Shown here: positions 1-7,792 of the stretch, one piece after another
Position numbering within the stretch: position 1 is the first letter of the stretch
Layout: every line of letters begins with the position of its first letter
NCBI GenBank assembly: GCA_002770795.1
Contig: PCTP01000012.1
Location: 1-12,758 of the forward strand
Direction of reading: 5' to 3'
Origin: Gammaproteobacteria bacterium CG22_combo_CG10-13_8_21_14_all_40_8
Lineage (GTDB): Bacteria; Pseudomonadota; Gammaproteobacteria; Enterobacterales; GCA-002770795
Length of the DNA stretch: 12,758 nucleotides
The notes under the pieces: generated by a model
Seen by the model: only the letters and a program-made list of their open reading frames with translations
The model's database searches: none
What the model was told of the DNA's origin: nothing
Program-made: the position numbers and the translations under genes

Positions 1-41
1 GAAGCTTAGTATCGGTTGATGGCGGCTTGCTGCTATTCTTA

Positions 42-2885
42 CTACGCAGATTCAACAGGGCTTTGAAACAACGGCTTTAGAAATTGTCCAGTGAAAGATT
101 TTTTTATTTTAGCGACATCTTGGGGGGAGCCCGTAGCAATAATTTCCCCTCCTTTGCTACCACCTTCAGGCCCCAGATCAATGATCCAATCTGCCGTCTT
201 GATCACATCTAAATTATGTTCAATCACTATCACGGTATTTCCATGATCGCGTAGGCGATGTAATACTTTCAGCAGTTGCGCTATATCGTGAAAATGTAAG
301 CCTGTGGTCGGTTCATCTAAAATATACAAGGTGTTGCCTGTATCGCGTTTGGCTAACTCTTTAGATAATTTTACTCTCTGGGCCTCTCCTCCCGAAAGAG
401 TGGTCGCAGACTGGCCCAAAGTAATATATCCCAATCCGACATCCAATAGGGTTTGTAAGCGGCGTTTGATGGCTGGAATGTTTTGAAAAAACTCAGTTGC
501 TTCTTCAACGGTCATATTAAGGACTTGTTGGATGGTTTTTCCCTTGTAATGAATATCCAAAGTTTCGCGATTATACCTAGCCCCCTTACAGAGATCACAA
601 ACTACATAGACATCAGGTAAGAAATGCATCTCTACCTTAATGAGTCCGTCTCCTTGGCAGGTTTCACAGCGTCCACCTTTGACATTAAAACTAAAACGAC
701 CGGGTTTATAGCCACGAGACCTGGCTTCTGGTGTCGCGGAAAATAGTTCGCGGATGGGGGTGAAAATTTGTGTATAGGTTGCTGGATTTGAACGAGGCGT
801 TCTTCCTATAGGGCTTTGGTTGATATCAATACATTTATCAAAATGCCCTAAGCCTTCGATAGCTTGGCATTTGCCATAAGAACCCAAATGTGCACCATTG
901 AGCGTATGGGCTGCCATGGGGAACAAGGTATGATTGATTAAGGTGGATTTACCCGAACCCGAAACACCCGTAATGCAGGTGAATAAACCCACAGGAATTT
1001 CAGCGGTGACATGAGAGAGATTATTGGCGCTGGCGTCAATGATGCGTAATAGCTTGTTGGGATCTGGTTGATGGCGTTTTTCAGGGATCTCAATACGCAG
1101 TTTTCGGGATAAATACTGACCAGTCATGGATTTTTTTGATTTTAAGATTTTGGAAAAATCACCTTCAGCCACAATTTCTCCGCCATGAATACCGGCACCA
1201 GGGCCAATATCAATAATATGATCGGCCATTCTCATGGCATCTTCATCATGTTCGACCACAATCACGGTATTGCCCATATCGCGGAGCCTGATCAAAGTTT
1301 TGAGGAGTCTTTCATTATCTCGTTGGTGTAGGCCAATAGAGGGTTCATCTAATACATACATTACGCCCACTAATCCAGCGCCAATTTGACTGGCTAAGCG
1401 TATGCGTTGTGCTTCGCCACCTGATAAGGTATCAGCGCTACGATTGAGGGTGAGATATTCCAACCCCACATTCACTAAAAAGCCCAAACGTTCATTGGTT
1501 TCTTTAAGGATTTTGGCGGCAATGGCTGCTTTATTGCCATCTAATTCGGCATGGGATAAGAACTCTAAACAATGTTCTATAGAGAATTGTGTCAGCTCAG
1601 GTAAGCTTTTATTTTGAATAAACACATTTCTGGCATGGATGTTCAATCTTGAACCATCGCATTCTGGACAAGGTTGTTTCATAAAGAGTTGAGCCAGTTC
1701 ATCACGCACGGTGGGGGAATCTGTCTCCTTATAGCGCCTTTCAAAATTTGGAATGACGCCTTCAAAGGGATGGTTTTTGACGATTGAACTACCGCGATCA
1801 TTATTATAACTAAAAGCAATGCTTTCTTTGCCTGTCCCATAGAGAATCTTGTTTTGGGTCGATTTTGGCAGTGAGTCCCAACTTTGTTTTAGATCAAATT
1901 GAAAATGTTTGGCAAGGCTTTTTAACATGGCCATGTAGAAAATATTGTTTTTATTCCAGCCCTTAATCGCACCGTCCAAAAGGGATCTTTGTGGTTCAAG
2001 GAGCACTCGTGATTCATCAATAAATTGAGTAACCCCCAAACCATCGCAACTTGGACAGGCACCAGCAGGATTATTAAATGAGAATATACGCGGTTCCATT
2101 TCGGGAATACTCTGATTGCATTCTGGACAGGCATAAAGTGCTGAAAACACCATATCCACATCAGAATCAGCATCGAGAGAAATCACTTTAACCAAGCCTT
2201 CTGAAAGCTGCAAGGTGGTTTCAAGGGATTCTGCAAGACGTACATCAATACCCGATCGGACCTTAATACGGTCAACGACCACTTCAATGGAATGTTTGAC
2301 TTTGGCATCCAAAATGGGGATATTATCCAGCTCCATTAGAACGCCATTTAAACGTATTCTCACATAACCTTGGCCGCGTAATTTTTCAAAAAGATCTTTG
2401 TATTCACCTTTGCGGCCACGCACTAGCGGGGCCAAAATGGCGAGTTTGCGGCCCTCTTTGAGTGTTAAAATCTGATCTACCATCTGACTCACACTTTGTG
2501 CGATGAGTGGTAAATGATGAGTGGGGCAGCGAGGTTCGCCTGCTCTGGCAAACAGCAATCTCAAATAATCATAAATCTCAGTGACGGTGCCGACGGTTGA
2601 ACGCGGGTTGTGCGAGGTGGATTTTTGTTCAATGGAAATCGCTGGTGAAAGTCCTTCAATATGATCAATATCGGGTTTTTCCATCAAAGATAAAAATTGT
2701 CTTGCATAAGAAGAAAGAGATTCCACGTAGCGACGTTGCCCTTCAGCATAGAGAGTATCGAATGCAAGTGAGGACTTACCACTGCCTGATAGCCCTGTTA
2801 TCACAACAAGCTTGTCTCTAGGTATATTCACCGACAGATTTTTTAAATTGTGTGTTCTGGCACCGCGAATGCGTATTTCGTTCAT
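42..2885 (-). CDS. uvrA: UvrABC excinuclease subunit A (UvrA)
   Basis: UvrA is the ATPase that scans DNA for damage and loads UvrB in nucleotide excision repair, acting as a cytoplasmic dimer. The 947 residues compare with 940 in E. coli, so the gene is complete. Visible parts: N-terminal Walker A GLSGSGKS (31-38), first zinc-binding set C253/C256/C277/C280, signature LSGGEAQR (487-494) with Walker B and DEP (508-515), second Walker A GVSGSGKS (640-647), second zinc finger C740/C743/C763/C766, second signature LSGGEAQR (830-837) and Walker B LYILDEPT (853-860). All catalytic and zinc residues are present. An extra CPEC motif sits at 406-409. The ATG start gives the typical N-terminus with RGARTHNLKN; the ribosome-binding site upstream is weak. 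It is divergent from the transporter gene. No LexA-like CTG-N10-CAG was found upstream, so SOS control is not supported. Identification is secure. Confidence 0.99.
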   Translation of the reverse strand: MNEIRIRGARTHNLKNLSVNIPRDKLVVITGLSGSGKSSLAFDTLYAEGQRRYVESLSSYARQFLSLMEKPDIDHIEGLSPAISIEQKSTSHNPRSTVGTVTEIYDYLRLLFARAGEPRCPTHHLPLIAQSVSQMVDQILTLKEGRKLAILAPLVRGRKGEYKDLFEKLRGQGYVRIRLNGVLMELDNIPILDAKVKHSIEVVVDRIKVRSGIDVRLAESLETTLQLSEGLVKVISLDADSDVDMVFSALYACPECNQSIPEMEPRIFSFNNPAGACPSCDGLGVTQFIDESRVLLEPQRSLLDGAIKGWNKNNIFYMAMLKSLAKHFQFDLKQSWDSLPKSTQNKILYGTGKESIAFSYNNDRGSSIVKNHPFEGVIPNFERRYKETDSPTVRDELAQLFMKQPCPECDGSRLNIHARNVFIQNKSLPELTQFSIEHCLEFLSHAELDGNKAAIAAKILKETNERLGFLVNVGLEYLTLNRSADTLSGGEAQRIRLASQIGAGLVGVMYVLDEPSIGLHQRDNERLLKTLIRLRDMGNTVIVVEHDEDAMRMADHIIDIGPGAGIHGGEIVAEGDFSKILKSKKSMTGQYLSRKLRIEIPEKRHQPDPNKLLRIIDASANNLSHVTAEIPVGLFTCITGVSGSGKSTLINHTLFPMAAHTLNGAHLGSYGKCQAIEGLGHFDKCIDINQSPIGRTPRSNPATYTQIFTPIRELFSATPEARSRGYKPGRFSFNVKGGRCETCQGDGLIKVEMHFLPDVYVVCDLCKGARYNRETLDIHYKGKTIQQVLNMTVEEATEFFQNIPAIKRRLQTLLDVGLGYITLGQSATTLSGGEAQRVKLSKELAKRDTGNTLYILDEPTTGLHFHDIAQLLKVLHRLRDHGNTVIVIEHNLDVIKTADWIIDLGPEGGSKGGEIIATGSPQDVAKIKKSFTGQFLKPLFQSPVESA

Positions 2886-2929
2886 AAAAAGAGATCTCTG
2901 TGAAGGATTTGAGCCTATTGGCCCCGCTT

Positions 2930-2958
2930 ATTGTCTGAGGATTTAAGTGAGATATCAA
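2930..2958 (-). promoter_or_regulatory. Candidate sigma-70 promoter for uvrA
   Basis: Read on the minus strand, TTGATA (plus-strand 2953-2958, 5 of 6 to consensus) is followed after exactly 17 bases by GACAAT (2930-2935, 4 of 6). Transcription would begin near 2923, leaving a leader of about 38 bases before the uvrA ATG. It is the best-spaced pair I found in this gap, but it is a pattern match only. Confidence 0.4.
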
Positions 2959-2974
2959 GCCTGTTCTGTAGAGC

Positions 2975-3005
2975 CCACAAATGTAGGGGGGGAAAATATT
3001 TGTGG
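2975..3005. repeat. 8-bp inverted repeat flanking a G7 tract
   Basis: CCACAAAT (2975-2982) is repeated in perfect inverted form as ATTTGTGG (2998-3005), separated by 15 bases that include seven consecutive G (2986-2992). It lies between the candidate uvrA promoter and the candidate promoter of the transporter gene. It could be an operator for a dimeric regulator or a hairpin. There is no T-run placing it as a terminator for either gene, and both genes point away from it. Confidence 0.6.
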
Positions 3006-3025
3006 TACAACAAGCCATTTGACAA

Positions 3026-3034
3026 TGGTATACT
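3026..3034 (+). promoter_or_regulatory. Candidate extended -10 promoter for the MFS gene
   Basis: TGGTATACT is an extended -10 element (TGn followed by TATACT, 5 of 6 to TATAAT). A start near 3041 would give a leader of about 19 bases before the ATG at 3060. No good -35 stands 17 bases upstream, which extended -10 promoters tolerate. A TTGACA at 3019-3024 is too close to pair with this -10, and a TATAGA at 3047 is too far from it. Confidence 0.4.
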
Positions 3035-3059
3035 GCTTCCTTGAAGTATAGATCCAGAT

Positions 3060-4457
3060 ATGACTAATCTAATGCACGAAAAAAATTTCACAGCAACAGA
3101 AAAAAAAACTGCTATCTCTCTAGCAATGGTTTATGGTTTACGAATGTTTGGATTGTTTTTGGTTTTACCGGTACTTGCGGTGTATGCCGTCGATTATCCA
3201 GGGTATAGCCAAGCCGCCGTCGGATTAGCCATTGGTATTTATGGGCTAACCCAATCTGTGTTTCAAATTCCCCTTGGTTTTGCTTCCGACAGATTGGGCA
3301 GAAAGCCTGTGATTATCGGTGGGTTGTTATTGTTTGTGTTAGGGAGTTGGATAGCCTCCTCTGCCACCAGCATGAATGGACTCATCTTAGGTCGAGCCAT
3401 ACAGGGTTGTGGCGCCATTGCATCTGCGTTAATGGCTCTCGCTGCAGACATTTCCCGTGAAGAAAAATGCTCACAGGTGATGGCTATTCTAGGCATGAGC
3501 ATTGGCGTTTCTTTTGTGCTTGCTTTAGTGGCTGGCCCATTCTTGGCAAGTCATTATCAACTATCGGGTTTGTTTTTGATCACCGGTGTCTTAGCCATTT
3601 TTGCCATTTTTGTGGTGCTGTTCGTTGTTCCTAATATCAAACAGCATGTGCATCAGCGTGATGTGCTGCCTGCATTGGATGAATTCAAGAAAATATTAAG
3701 TAATTGGCAATTAGTTCGTCTGGACTTTGGCATATTTACCTTACATTTTTTATTATCCGCAAGCTTTGTTCAGATCCCTTTATTGCTGGCAAATTCTGGC
3801 GTTGCTAAAGAGCATCAATCTTGGGTTTATCTACCAGTAATGGTCGTTTCTTTTTTGGCGATGCTTCCCGGTATTATTGTGGCGGAAAAGAAAAAGAAGC
3901 ACACCAAAGTGATGTTAGCGGCCTTATTATTTGTCTTTTTAGCACAATTCACATGGTTTTTTGCACAGTCCAAACTTTGGGTGATTGCGGGACTTTTCTG
4001 TTTTTTTGTGGGATTCAATATATTGGAGGCTATGTTGCCCTCTATGATTTCCCGTTTTTCGCCTGTTGCAGGTAAAGGAACGGCAATGGGCGTGTATTCT
4101 ACCAGCCAATTTATGGGCTCTTTCTTGGGGGGAACCTCCGCAGGATTCTTAGGCAGTTATTTTGGTGGACACAGTATTTTTATCGCGGGCATGGGGATTG
4201 TACTTTTTTGGATGTGGTTCCATTCTGGGCAGAAAAATCCACCTCAGATGGCAAATTTAAGTATCGAACTCAGTGATAATCAGCCTGTACAATCACAACA
4301 AATAAACCATTTGCTCAGTCAAATGGGGATTTGTGAGGCTTTACATGTACCTGATGAAAATAGGCTTTATCTACGATATGATTCGGGTCAGATCGATGCC
4401 TCAAAAGCGATGGAATATTTAAAAAACGATTTTCAATTAGCAACAAACAATAATTAA
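3060..4457 (+). CDS. yajR: MFS transporter, YajR family, with C-terminal YAM domain
   Basis: A 12-helix major facilitator superfamily protein of the inner membrane, probably a proton-driven exporter; the substrate of YajR is not firmly known. From memory it matches E. coli YajR (454 aa) along its length: LRMFGLFLVLPVL in helix 1, AIGIYGLTQSVFQIPLGFAS in helix 2, motif A G73-xxx-D77-R-x-G80-R-K82 in the helix 2-3 loop, GRAIQGCGAIASALMAL in helix 4 and KGTAMGVYSTSQF around 339-351. After the last helix (about 388), residues 398-458 form a soluble tail with alternating beta/alpha character, matching the cytoplasmic ferredoxin-like YAM domain of YajR. The ATG has no clear Shine-Dalgarno; a second ATG at 3072 is an alternative. 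An A9 run lies inside codons 14-17. The gene ends 127 bases before ssb with no obvious terminator. Confidence 0.93.
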   Translation: MTNLMHEKNFTATEKKTAISLAMVYGLRMFGLFLVLPVLAVYAVDYPGYSQAAVGLAIGIYGLTQSVFQIPLGFASDRLGRKPVIIGGLLLFVLGSWIASSATSMNGLILGRAIQGCGAIASALMALAADISREEKCSQVMAILGMSIGVSFVLALVAGPFLASHYQLSGLFLITGVLAIFAIFVVLFVVPNIKQHVHQRDVLPALDEFKKILSNWQLVRLDFGIFTLHFLLSASFVQIPLLLANSGVAKEHQSWVYLPVMVVSFLAMLPGIIVAEKKKKHTKVMLAALLFVFLAQFTWFFAQSKLWVIAGLFCFFVGFNILEAMLPSMISRFSPVAGKGTAMGVYSTSQFMGSFLGGTSAGFLGSYFGGHSIFIAGMGIVLFWMWFHSGQKNPPQMANLSIELSDNQPVQSQQINHLLSQMGICEALHVPDENRLYLRYDSGQIDASKAMEYLKNDFQLATNNN

Positions 4458-4488
4458 TTGCAACTCTTTCTATATTTTAAGATAGAAT
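4458..4488 (+). promoter_or_regulatory. Weak candidate promoter for ssb
   Basis: TAGAAT (4483-4488) matches TATAAT at 5 of 6 positions, and TTGCAA (4458-4463) matches TTGACA at 4 of 6, but the 19-base spacing is long. It would give a leader of roughly 90 bases that includes the inverted repeat at 4515-4545. ssb could also be read through from the upstream transporter gene. Confidence 0.28.
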
Positions 4489-4514
4489 AGGCATAGTTTA
4501 ATCAATAGATATCA

Positions 4515-4545
4515 CTCTGATAACAGCGCGAACTGATTATCAGAG
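4515..4545 (+). repeat. 9-bp perfect inverted repeat in the ssb leader
   Basis: CTCTGATAA (4515-4523) and TTATCAGAG (4537-4545) are exact reverse complements separated by 13 bases. As RNA this forms a 9-bp stem ending 39 bases before the ssb ATG; as DNA it is a plausible dimer operator. No T-run follows, so it is not a typical intrinsic terminator. It is not a LexA box (no CTG-N10-CAG). Confidence 0.6.
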
Positions 4546-4574
4546 AGGATGAGTAAGACAATAAGATAATCTTT

Positions 4575-4579
4575 GGAGG
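4575..4579 (+). promoter_or_regulatory. Ribosome-binding site that fixes the ssb start
   Basis: GGAGG is a near-perfect Shine-Dalgarno 5 bases before the ATG at 4585. It overlaps the in-frame TTG at 4573, which would otherwise add four residues, so the ATG is the likely start. Confidence 0.85.
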
Positions 4580-4584
4580 CGAAA

Positions 4585-5115
4585 ATGGCTGGTGTTAATA
4601 AAGTAATACTCATTGGAAATTTAGGTAAAGATCCTGAAGTGCGCTACATGCCGAATGGTACAGCCGTTGCAAATATCACCTTGGCCACCAGTGAATCCTG
4701 GAAAGATAAGCAAACCGGCGAAAATAAAGAAATCACGGAATGGCATCGAGTGACCTTTTTCAGACGTTTAGCTGAAATTGCTGGCGAATACTTGAGAAAA
4801 GGTTCCAAAGTCTATGTGGAAGGAAAATTACAAACCAGAAAATGGACAGATCAGGCAGGTGTCGATCGTTATTCAACAGATATTATTGCTGATCAATTAC
4901 AAATGTTAGATAGCAAAGGTGGCGCATCCTCTTCTGCTAATTCACCCCAGCAAAATGCTTATCAACCGAATAATTCCCAGCAATCAAACTATTCCAAGCC
5001 AGCGAATTCGGCGCCTCAGCAACAACCCTATAACCAGCAGGGTAACTCTTTCCCACAAGATACCTCACAAAACAATATGGATGATGGTTTCTTAGATGAA
5101 GATATACCTTTTTAA
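4585..5115 (+). CDS. ssb: Single-stranded DNA-binding protein (SSB)
   Basis: SSB coats single-stranded DNA as a tetramer during replication, recombination and repair, and recruits partner enzymes through its acidic C-terminal tip. The 176 residues from the ATG compare with 178 in E. coli. The N-terminal OB fold (about 1-112) starts MAGVNKVILIGNLGKDPEVR and contains the characteristic WHRVTFF and YVEGKLQTRKWTDQ stretches. Residues of about 115-160 are a low-complexity Gln/Asn/Ser/Pro linker, and the protein ends in DDGFLDEDIPF, the conserved partner-binding tip. The start was chosen by the GGAGG site; a TTG four codons upstream overlaps it. The gene is followed by a strong intrinsic terminator. 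The divergent neighbour uvrA is also a DNA-repair gene, an arrangement seen in E. coli, although here a transporter gene lies between. Confidence 0.98.
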   Translation: MAGVNKVILIGNLGKDPEVRYMPNGTAVANITLATSESWKDKQTGENKEITEWHRVTFFRRLAEIAGEYLRKGSKVYVEGKLQTRKWTDQAGVDRYSTDIIADQLQMLDSKGGASSSANSPQQNAYQPNNSQQSNYSKPANSAPQQQPYNQQGNSFPQDTSQNNMDDGFLDEDIPF

Positions 5116-5145
5116 TTTGTAGAATAGATAGCAAACGATGAAATC

Positions 5146-5173
5146 AAGCCACTGTAAATAGTGGCTTTTTTTT
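5146..5173 (+). terminator. Intrinsic terminator after ssb
   Basis: AAGCCACT (5146-5153), a 6-base loop (5154-5159) and AGTGGCTT (5160-5167) form a perfect 8-bp stem followed at once by an uninterrupted T-run (5166-5173). It starts 30 bases after the ssb stop and separates ssb from the next gene cluster. Confidence 0.93.
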
Positions 5174-5222
5174 GTTAAGTAAGAGTATAAATTAATATTT
5201 TTGTGAGCTAGATAACGTAAAA

Positions 5223-5251
5223 TTGTAACAAATAGGGATATGATGGATAAC
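5223..5251 (+). promoter_or_regulatory. Weak candidate promoter for the TPR/ExbB cluster
   Basis: The cluster must start in the 172-base AT-rich gap after the ssb terminator (5174-5345). TTGTAA (5223-5228) and GATAAC (5246-5251) are 17 bases apart, each 4 of 6 to consensus. Another possible -10, TAAAAT at 5320-5325, has no well-spaced -35. A 7-bp inverted repeat AATAAGC/GCTTATT (5262-5268, 5288-5294) lies between. None of these is strong. Confidence 0.22.
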
Positions 5252-5345
5252 TCTAGGTTAAAATAAGCATCAAATAATATGCTCATAGCTTATTGCGAAG
5301 TTAGAGTACGTTTAACCGATAAAATTTTGCAAAAGCGAGAAAACA

Positions 5346-5891
5346 GTGAAATTCTACCCATTTAGTCTAGTTTTGATCTTTTGTTGTGTATTTTCTTGGG
5401 GTACAGCGCTGAGCGCTGAGCCAAAGTCTGCACCCAGTGATCCCAGAGGTAACTTGACCCAACAAAGTGATGAGATCAAAGAGCAGCTCATCCAGTTAAA
5501 TCGAGACTTATTCTTATTGGAGGAAGATTTATTACAACCTGCATCCACTCGTGTCGCTGTCTATCTTTCCATGGACGATGGTAGCTTATTTGATTTGGAA
5601 AGCATTAAACTGAAAATAGATAACAAGTTTGTCAGCAGTTTTTTGTACACAGATAAAGATTTACAATCGTTAAAACGAGGAGCGATTCAGCCTTTATTTC
5701 AAGGAAATTTTGCATCGGGAGAACATGAAGTTGTGGTATTTGTGACAGGAGTTGGTCCACACCAAAGAGCCTATAAAAAAGCAGTAAATCTTAAATTCAA
5801 TAAAGAACAGGGTGAGAAGGCCTTAAAGATTCAATTAGTGGATGATGTTACATCACAACAACCGCAATTATCGATTAAAACTTGGAACTAA
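5346..5891 (+). CDS. Exported coiled-coil/beta protein, first gene of the cluster, function unknown
   Basis: I do not recognise a named family with certainty. The 181 residues begin with a Sec signal peptide (1-24, hydrophobic core LVLIFCCVFSWGTA, cleavage probably after LSA). A short helical segment with coiled-coil character follows (about 39-63, EIKEQLIQLNRDLFLLEEDL), and then a beta-rich domain (about 68-181) with STRVAVYLSMDDG, a FLYTDKDLQSLKRGAIQPLF stretch and GEHEVVVFVTGVGP. The protein is thus probably periplasmic. GTG is taken as the start because it is the only position that gives a complete signal peptide; the next in-frame Met is around residue 77. The ribosome-binding site is poor. 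It lies 8 bases before the next gene, so the two are probably co-transcribed. Its place at the head of a TPR plus ExbB/ExbD cluster suggests a role in the same envelope complex, which is inference. Confidence 0.85.
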   Translation: MKFYPFSLVLIFCCVFSWGTALSAEPKSAPSDPRGNLTQQSDEIKEQLIQLNRDLFLLEEDLLQPASTRVAVYLSMDDGSLFDLESIKLKIDNKFVSSFLYTDKDLQSLKRGAIQPLFQGNFASGEHEVVVFVTGVGPHQRAYKKAVNLKFNKEQGEKALKIQLVDDVTSQQPQLSIKTWN

Positions 5892-5899
5892 TTATTTAA

Positions 5900-7792
5900 A
5901 TGAAAGTTTTAATGCTATTAATGTTTTGTTGTTTTCCTATGCCAATATTGGCTGCGCAAAAAGACGCGAGCATTGATCCGGCAGTTAACCCCAATAACAC
6001 ATCCATTTCTTCGGTTAAAACCATTGAAAACCTACATTGGGGGGAGGTGCTATTTTATGCCTTTAAAGATGAAAAATATCAGGCCCTTATTCATTTAGAA
6101 GCCAGAGCAAAACAAAACAACTTACAACCTCATCAACAGCAAGCCCAAATATTTGCAGCTGCATTATTATTAGATCTTGGTTTGCCAAGCGTGGCGGAAA
6201 AACGCATACAACAGATCCCACCTTTATTGTTATCGAATGCACTTCATTCACAATTAGCCTTGGCAATGGCACGAGTCTTTTTTGCTCATCAAGATTATAG
6301 TGCTGCGAAATCCTGGTTGAATCAAGCGAAGGACAGCGAATTAAATTTTTCTGATCGACAAATCAAGGGGCTTCTACAAGCCAAGCTCTATTTTAATAAA
6401 GCTCAATATTATCAAGCAGCTGAGTTGTTAACTAAAATTCATGATAAGGGTAATCTACGCCATTATGCCGAATATAATAATGGATTAACCCTGCTTTATT
6501 TCAACGATAAAAAATCTCATATTGAAGGTAAGCAACTGTTACAGAAAGTGGCCGATCTAGAACCCGATGATCAAGAGCAATATGCCTTAAAAGATCAAGC
6601 TAAGTTAGCATTGGGTTTGGAGGCATTGAAGCGGGGAGAAGCCTTTGAAGCCAGAGAACATTTATTAGGTATACGACAACAAGGTTTAGTGAGTAACGAT
6701 GCGATCTTGGCATTGGGCTGGAGTTTTTCAGAAGCAAAATTCTATGAAAAAGCGTTGGGTTATTGGGATATTTTATTTAAACAGGATGATATCCTCGATC
6801 CAAGAATTCAGGAGTCTTGGCTGGCTGTGCCTTACGCACATCAACAGCTTGGTGACTTACAAGGCGCAATGGATGGCTATCTTGACGCAAGATCAAAGCA
6901 ACAACAGGCACAGAAATTATTGCAACAGAAGTTGCAGCAACAAGATTGGCGAGAGTTATTAGTGCAGTCGCCAAAAGAAGGCACCAGTAGTTTCCAACAA
7001 CAACTCATGGCTAATCCTAATTTTTATAACTGGTGGCAGCGTTGGCAAGATATTCATCATTGGCAACAACGTTTAGATCGACTCGCGCAATCTATTCCAA
7101 CTTTAAACATGATGCTTGAAAATAACAAGGTTCAATATTTGGAGAAGTTAAAGAAGGTTGAAATATTTCTACAGGAAAATTCTCCACAGGATTTTCAACA
7201 AAAATATCAAGACTTGAATAACTTGTTCCAACAGCAAAAAGTATTGGAAATTGCGGATAAAATATTACCAGAGCAGCAAAGCAAGTTATGGCATAAAATA
7301 TTAGAAACAAAATCCTTTATAGATAACCATCCAGATGACGTAAACCAAGATCAAAAACAAAAATTTAAATTACTGCAAGGAATTTTTAAATGGAAAATAC
7401 AAAGGCAGCAACAAGAAAATTTGTGGCTGTCAGATAACAGTTTAATGCATTTAAAAATCCAGTTAGATCAATTTAATCAAACTACGCAACAAGTAAATAA
7501 AACAGTCATTAATACACAAAATAATCCTTATCAAATTCAGCAGCTAGAAATAGAAAAATTACACAATCAATTGCTGCAACTTTCTCAAAAGATTCAAACT
7601 TTAAAATCTGCACTTGAAGAGCAAATGGAGAAAGAATATCTAGGTATCATTGACGAGAAAATACTGGCATTAACACAACTTGGTAAGCAAGCTGATTTAG
7701 CTATTGCTCGATTAACTTTTTCATCAGTGAATACGAATAGCAAAGATTTTAAAAAAAGTGAAATGAAAATAAGTGAGGGCGAAAATGAATAG
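5900..7792 (+). CDS. Exported TPR and Gln-rich coiled-coil protein
   Basis: A 630-residue protein with a signal peptide (1-19, MKVLMLLMFCCFPMPILAA; cleavage near 18-19, no lipobox), so it is expected in the periplasm. Residues of about 45-335 are helical pairs of TPR type, for example ALAMARVFFAHQDYSAAKSW (120-139), AKLYFNKAQYYQAAELL (161-177) and AILALGWSFSEAKFYEKAL (268-286). Residues 333-350 are extremely Gln-rich. The rest (about 375-610) is a long amphipathic, Gln/Leu/Lys-rich region that looks like coiled coil. It starts 8 bases after the upstream gene, and its stop overlaps the next start by 8 bases, indicating translational coupling. TPR proteins are scaffolds; in Myxococcus Agl-Glt systems large periplasmic TPR proteins such as GltD act with the AglRQS motor. 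Equivalence to any particular Glt protein is not shown here. Confidence 0.88.
   Translation: MKVLMLLMFCCFPMPILAAQKDASIDPAVNPNNTSISSVKTIENLHWGEVLFYAFKDEKYQALIHLEARAKQNNLQPHQQQAQIFAAALLLDLGLPSVAEKRIQQIPPLLLSNALHSQLALAMARVFFAHQDYSAAKSWLNQAKDSELNFSDRQIKGLLQAKLYFNKAQYYQAAELLTKIHDKGNLRHYAEYNNGLTLLYFNDKKSHIEGKQLLQKVADLEPDDQEQYALKDQAKLALGLEALKRGEAFEAREHLLGIRQQGLVSNDAILALGWSFSEAKFYEKALGYWDILFKQDDILDPRIQESWLAVPYAHQQLGDLQGAMDGYLDARSKQQQAQKLLQQKLQQQDWRELLVQSPKEGTSSFQQQLMANPNFYNWWQRWQDIHHWQQRLDRLAQSIPTLNMMLENNKVQYLEKLKKVEIFLQENSPQDFQQKYQDLNNLFQQQKVLEIADKILPEQQSKLWHKILETKSFIDNHPDDVNQDQKQKFKLLQGIFKWKIQRQQQENLWLSDNSLMHLKIQLDQFNQTTQQVNKTVINTQNNPYQIQQLEIEKLHNQLLQLSQKIQTLKSALEEQMEKEYLGIIDEKILALTQLGKQADLAIARLTFSSVNTNSKDFKKSEMKISEGENE
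7775..7779 (+). promoter_or_regulatory. Ribosome-binding site setting the lipoprotein start
   Basis: GAGGG lies 5 bases upstream of ATG 7785, inside the end of the preceding gene. An in-frame GTG at 7773 would extend the protein by four residues (MRAK) but overlaps this site and has no Shine-Dalgarno of its own, so ATG 7785 is preferred. Confidence 0.75.

Noticed and set aside
304..2821. Several plus-strand and other-frame open frames of 60-83 codons inside uvrA
   Set aside because: They lie entirely antisense or out of frame to an intact uvrA, have no ribosome-binding sites I could identify and no recognisable domains.
2890..2899. Palindrome AGAGATCTCT just upstream of the uvrA start
   Set aside because: A 10-base palindrome with no loop next to the start codon is short enough to be chance, and it does not match a LexA site.
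2818..3018. Minus-strand 66-codon frame covering the uvrA-yajR gap
   Set aside because: It overlaps the real uvrA start and the candidate promoters, and its translation has no signal, motif or plausible start site.
3101..3118. A9 run near the start of the yajR-like gene as a frameshift or phase-variation switch
   Set aside because: The frame is intact and a homopolymer of this length is ordinary in AT-rich DNA; no sign of alternative frames being used.
5092..5286. Minus-strand 64-codon frame after ssb
   Set aside because: It runs through the ssb terminator and an AT-rich gap; the hydrophobic look is what AT-rich non-coding DNA gives by chance.
5405..5418. Tandem AGCGCTG repeated twice
   Set aside because: Only two 7-base copies within a coding signal peptide; chance or simple slippage, no functional indication.
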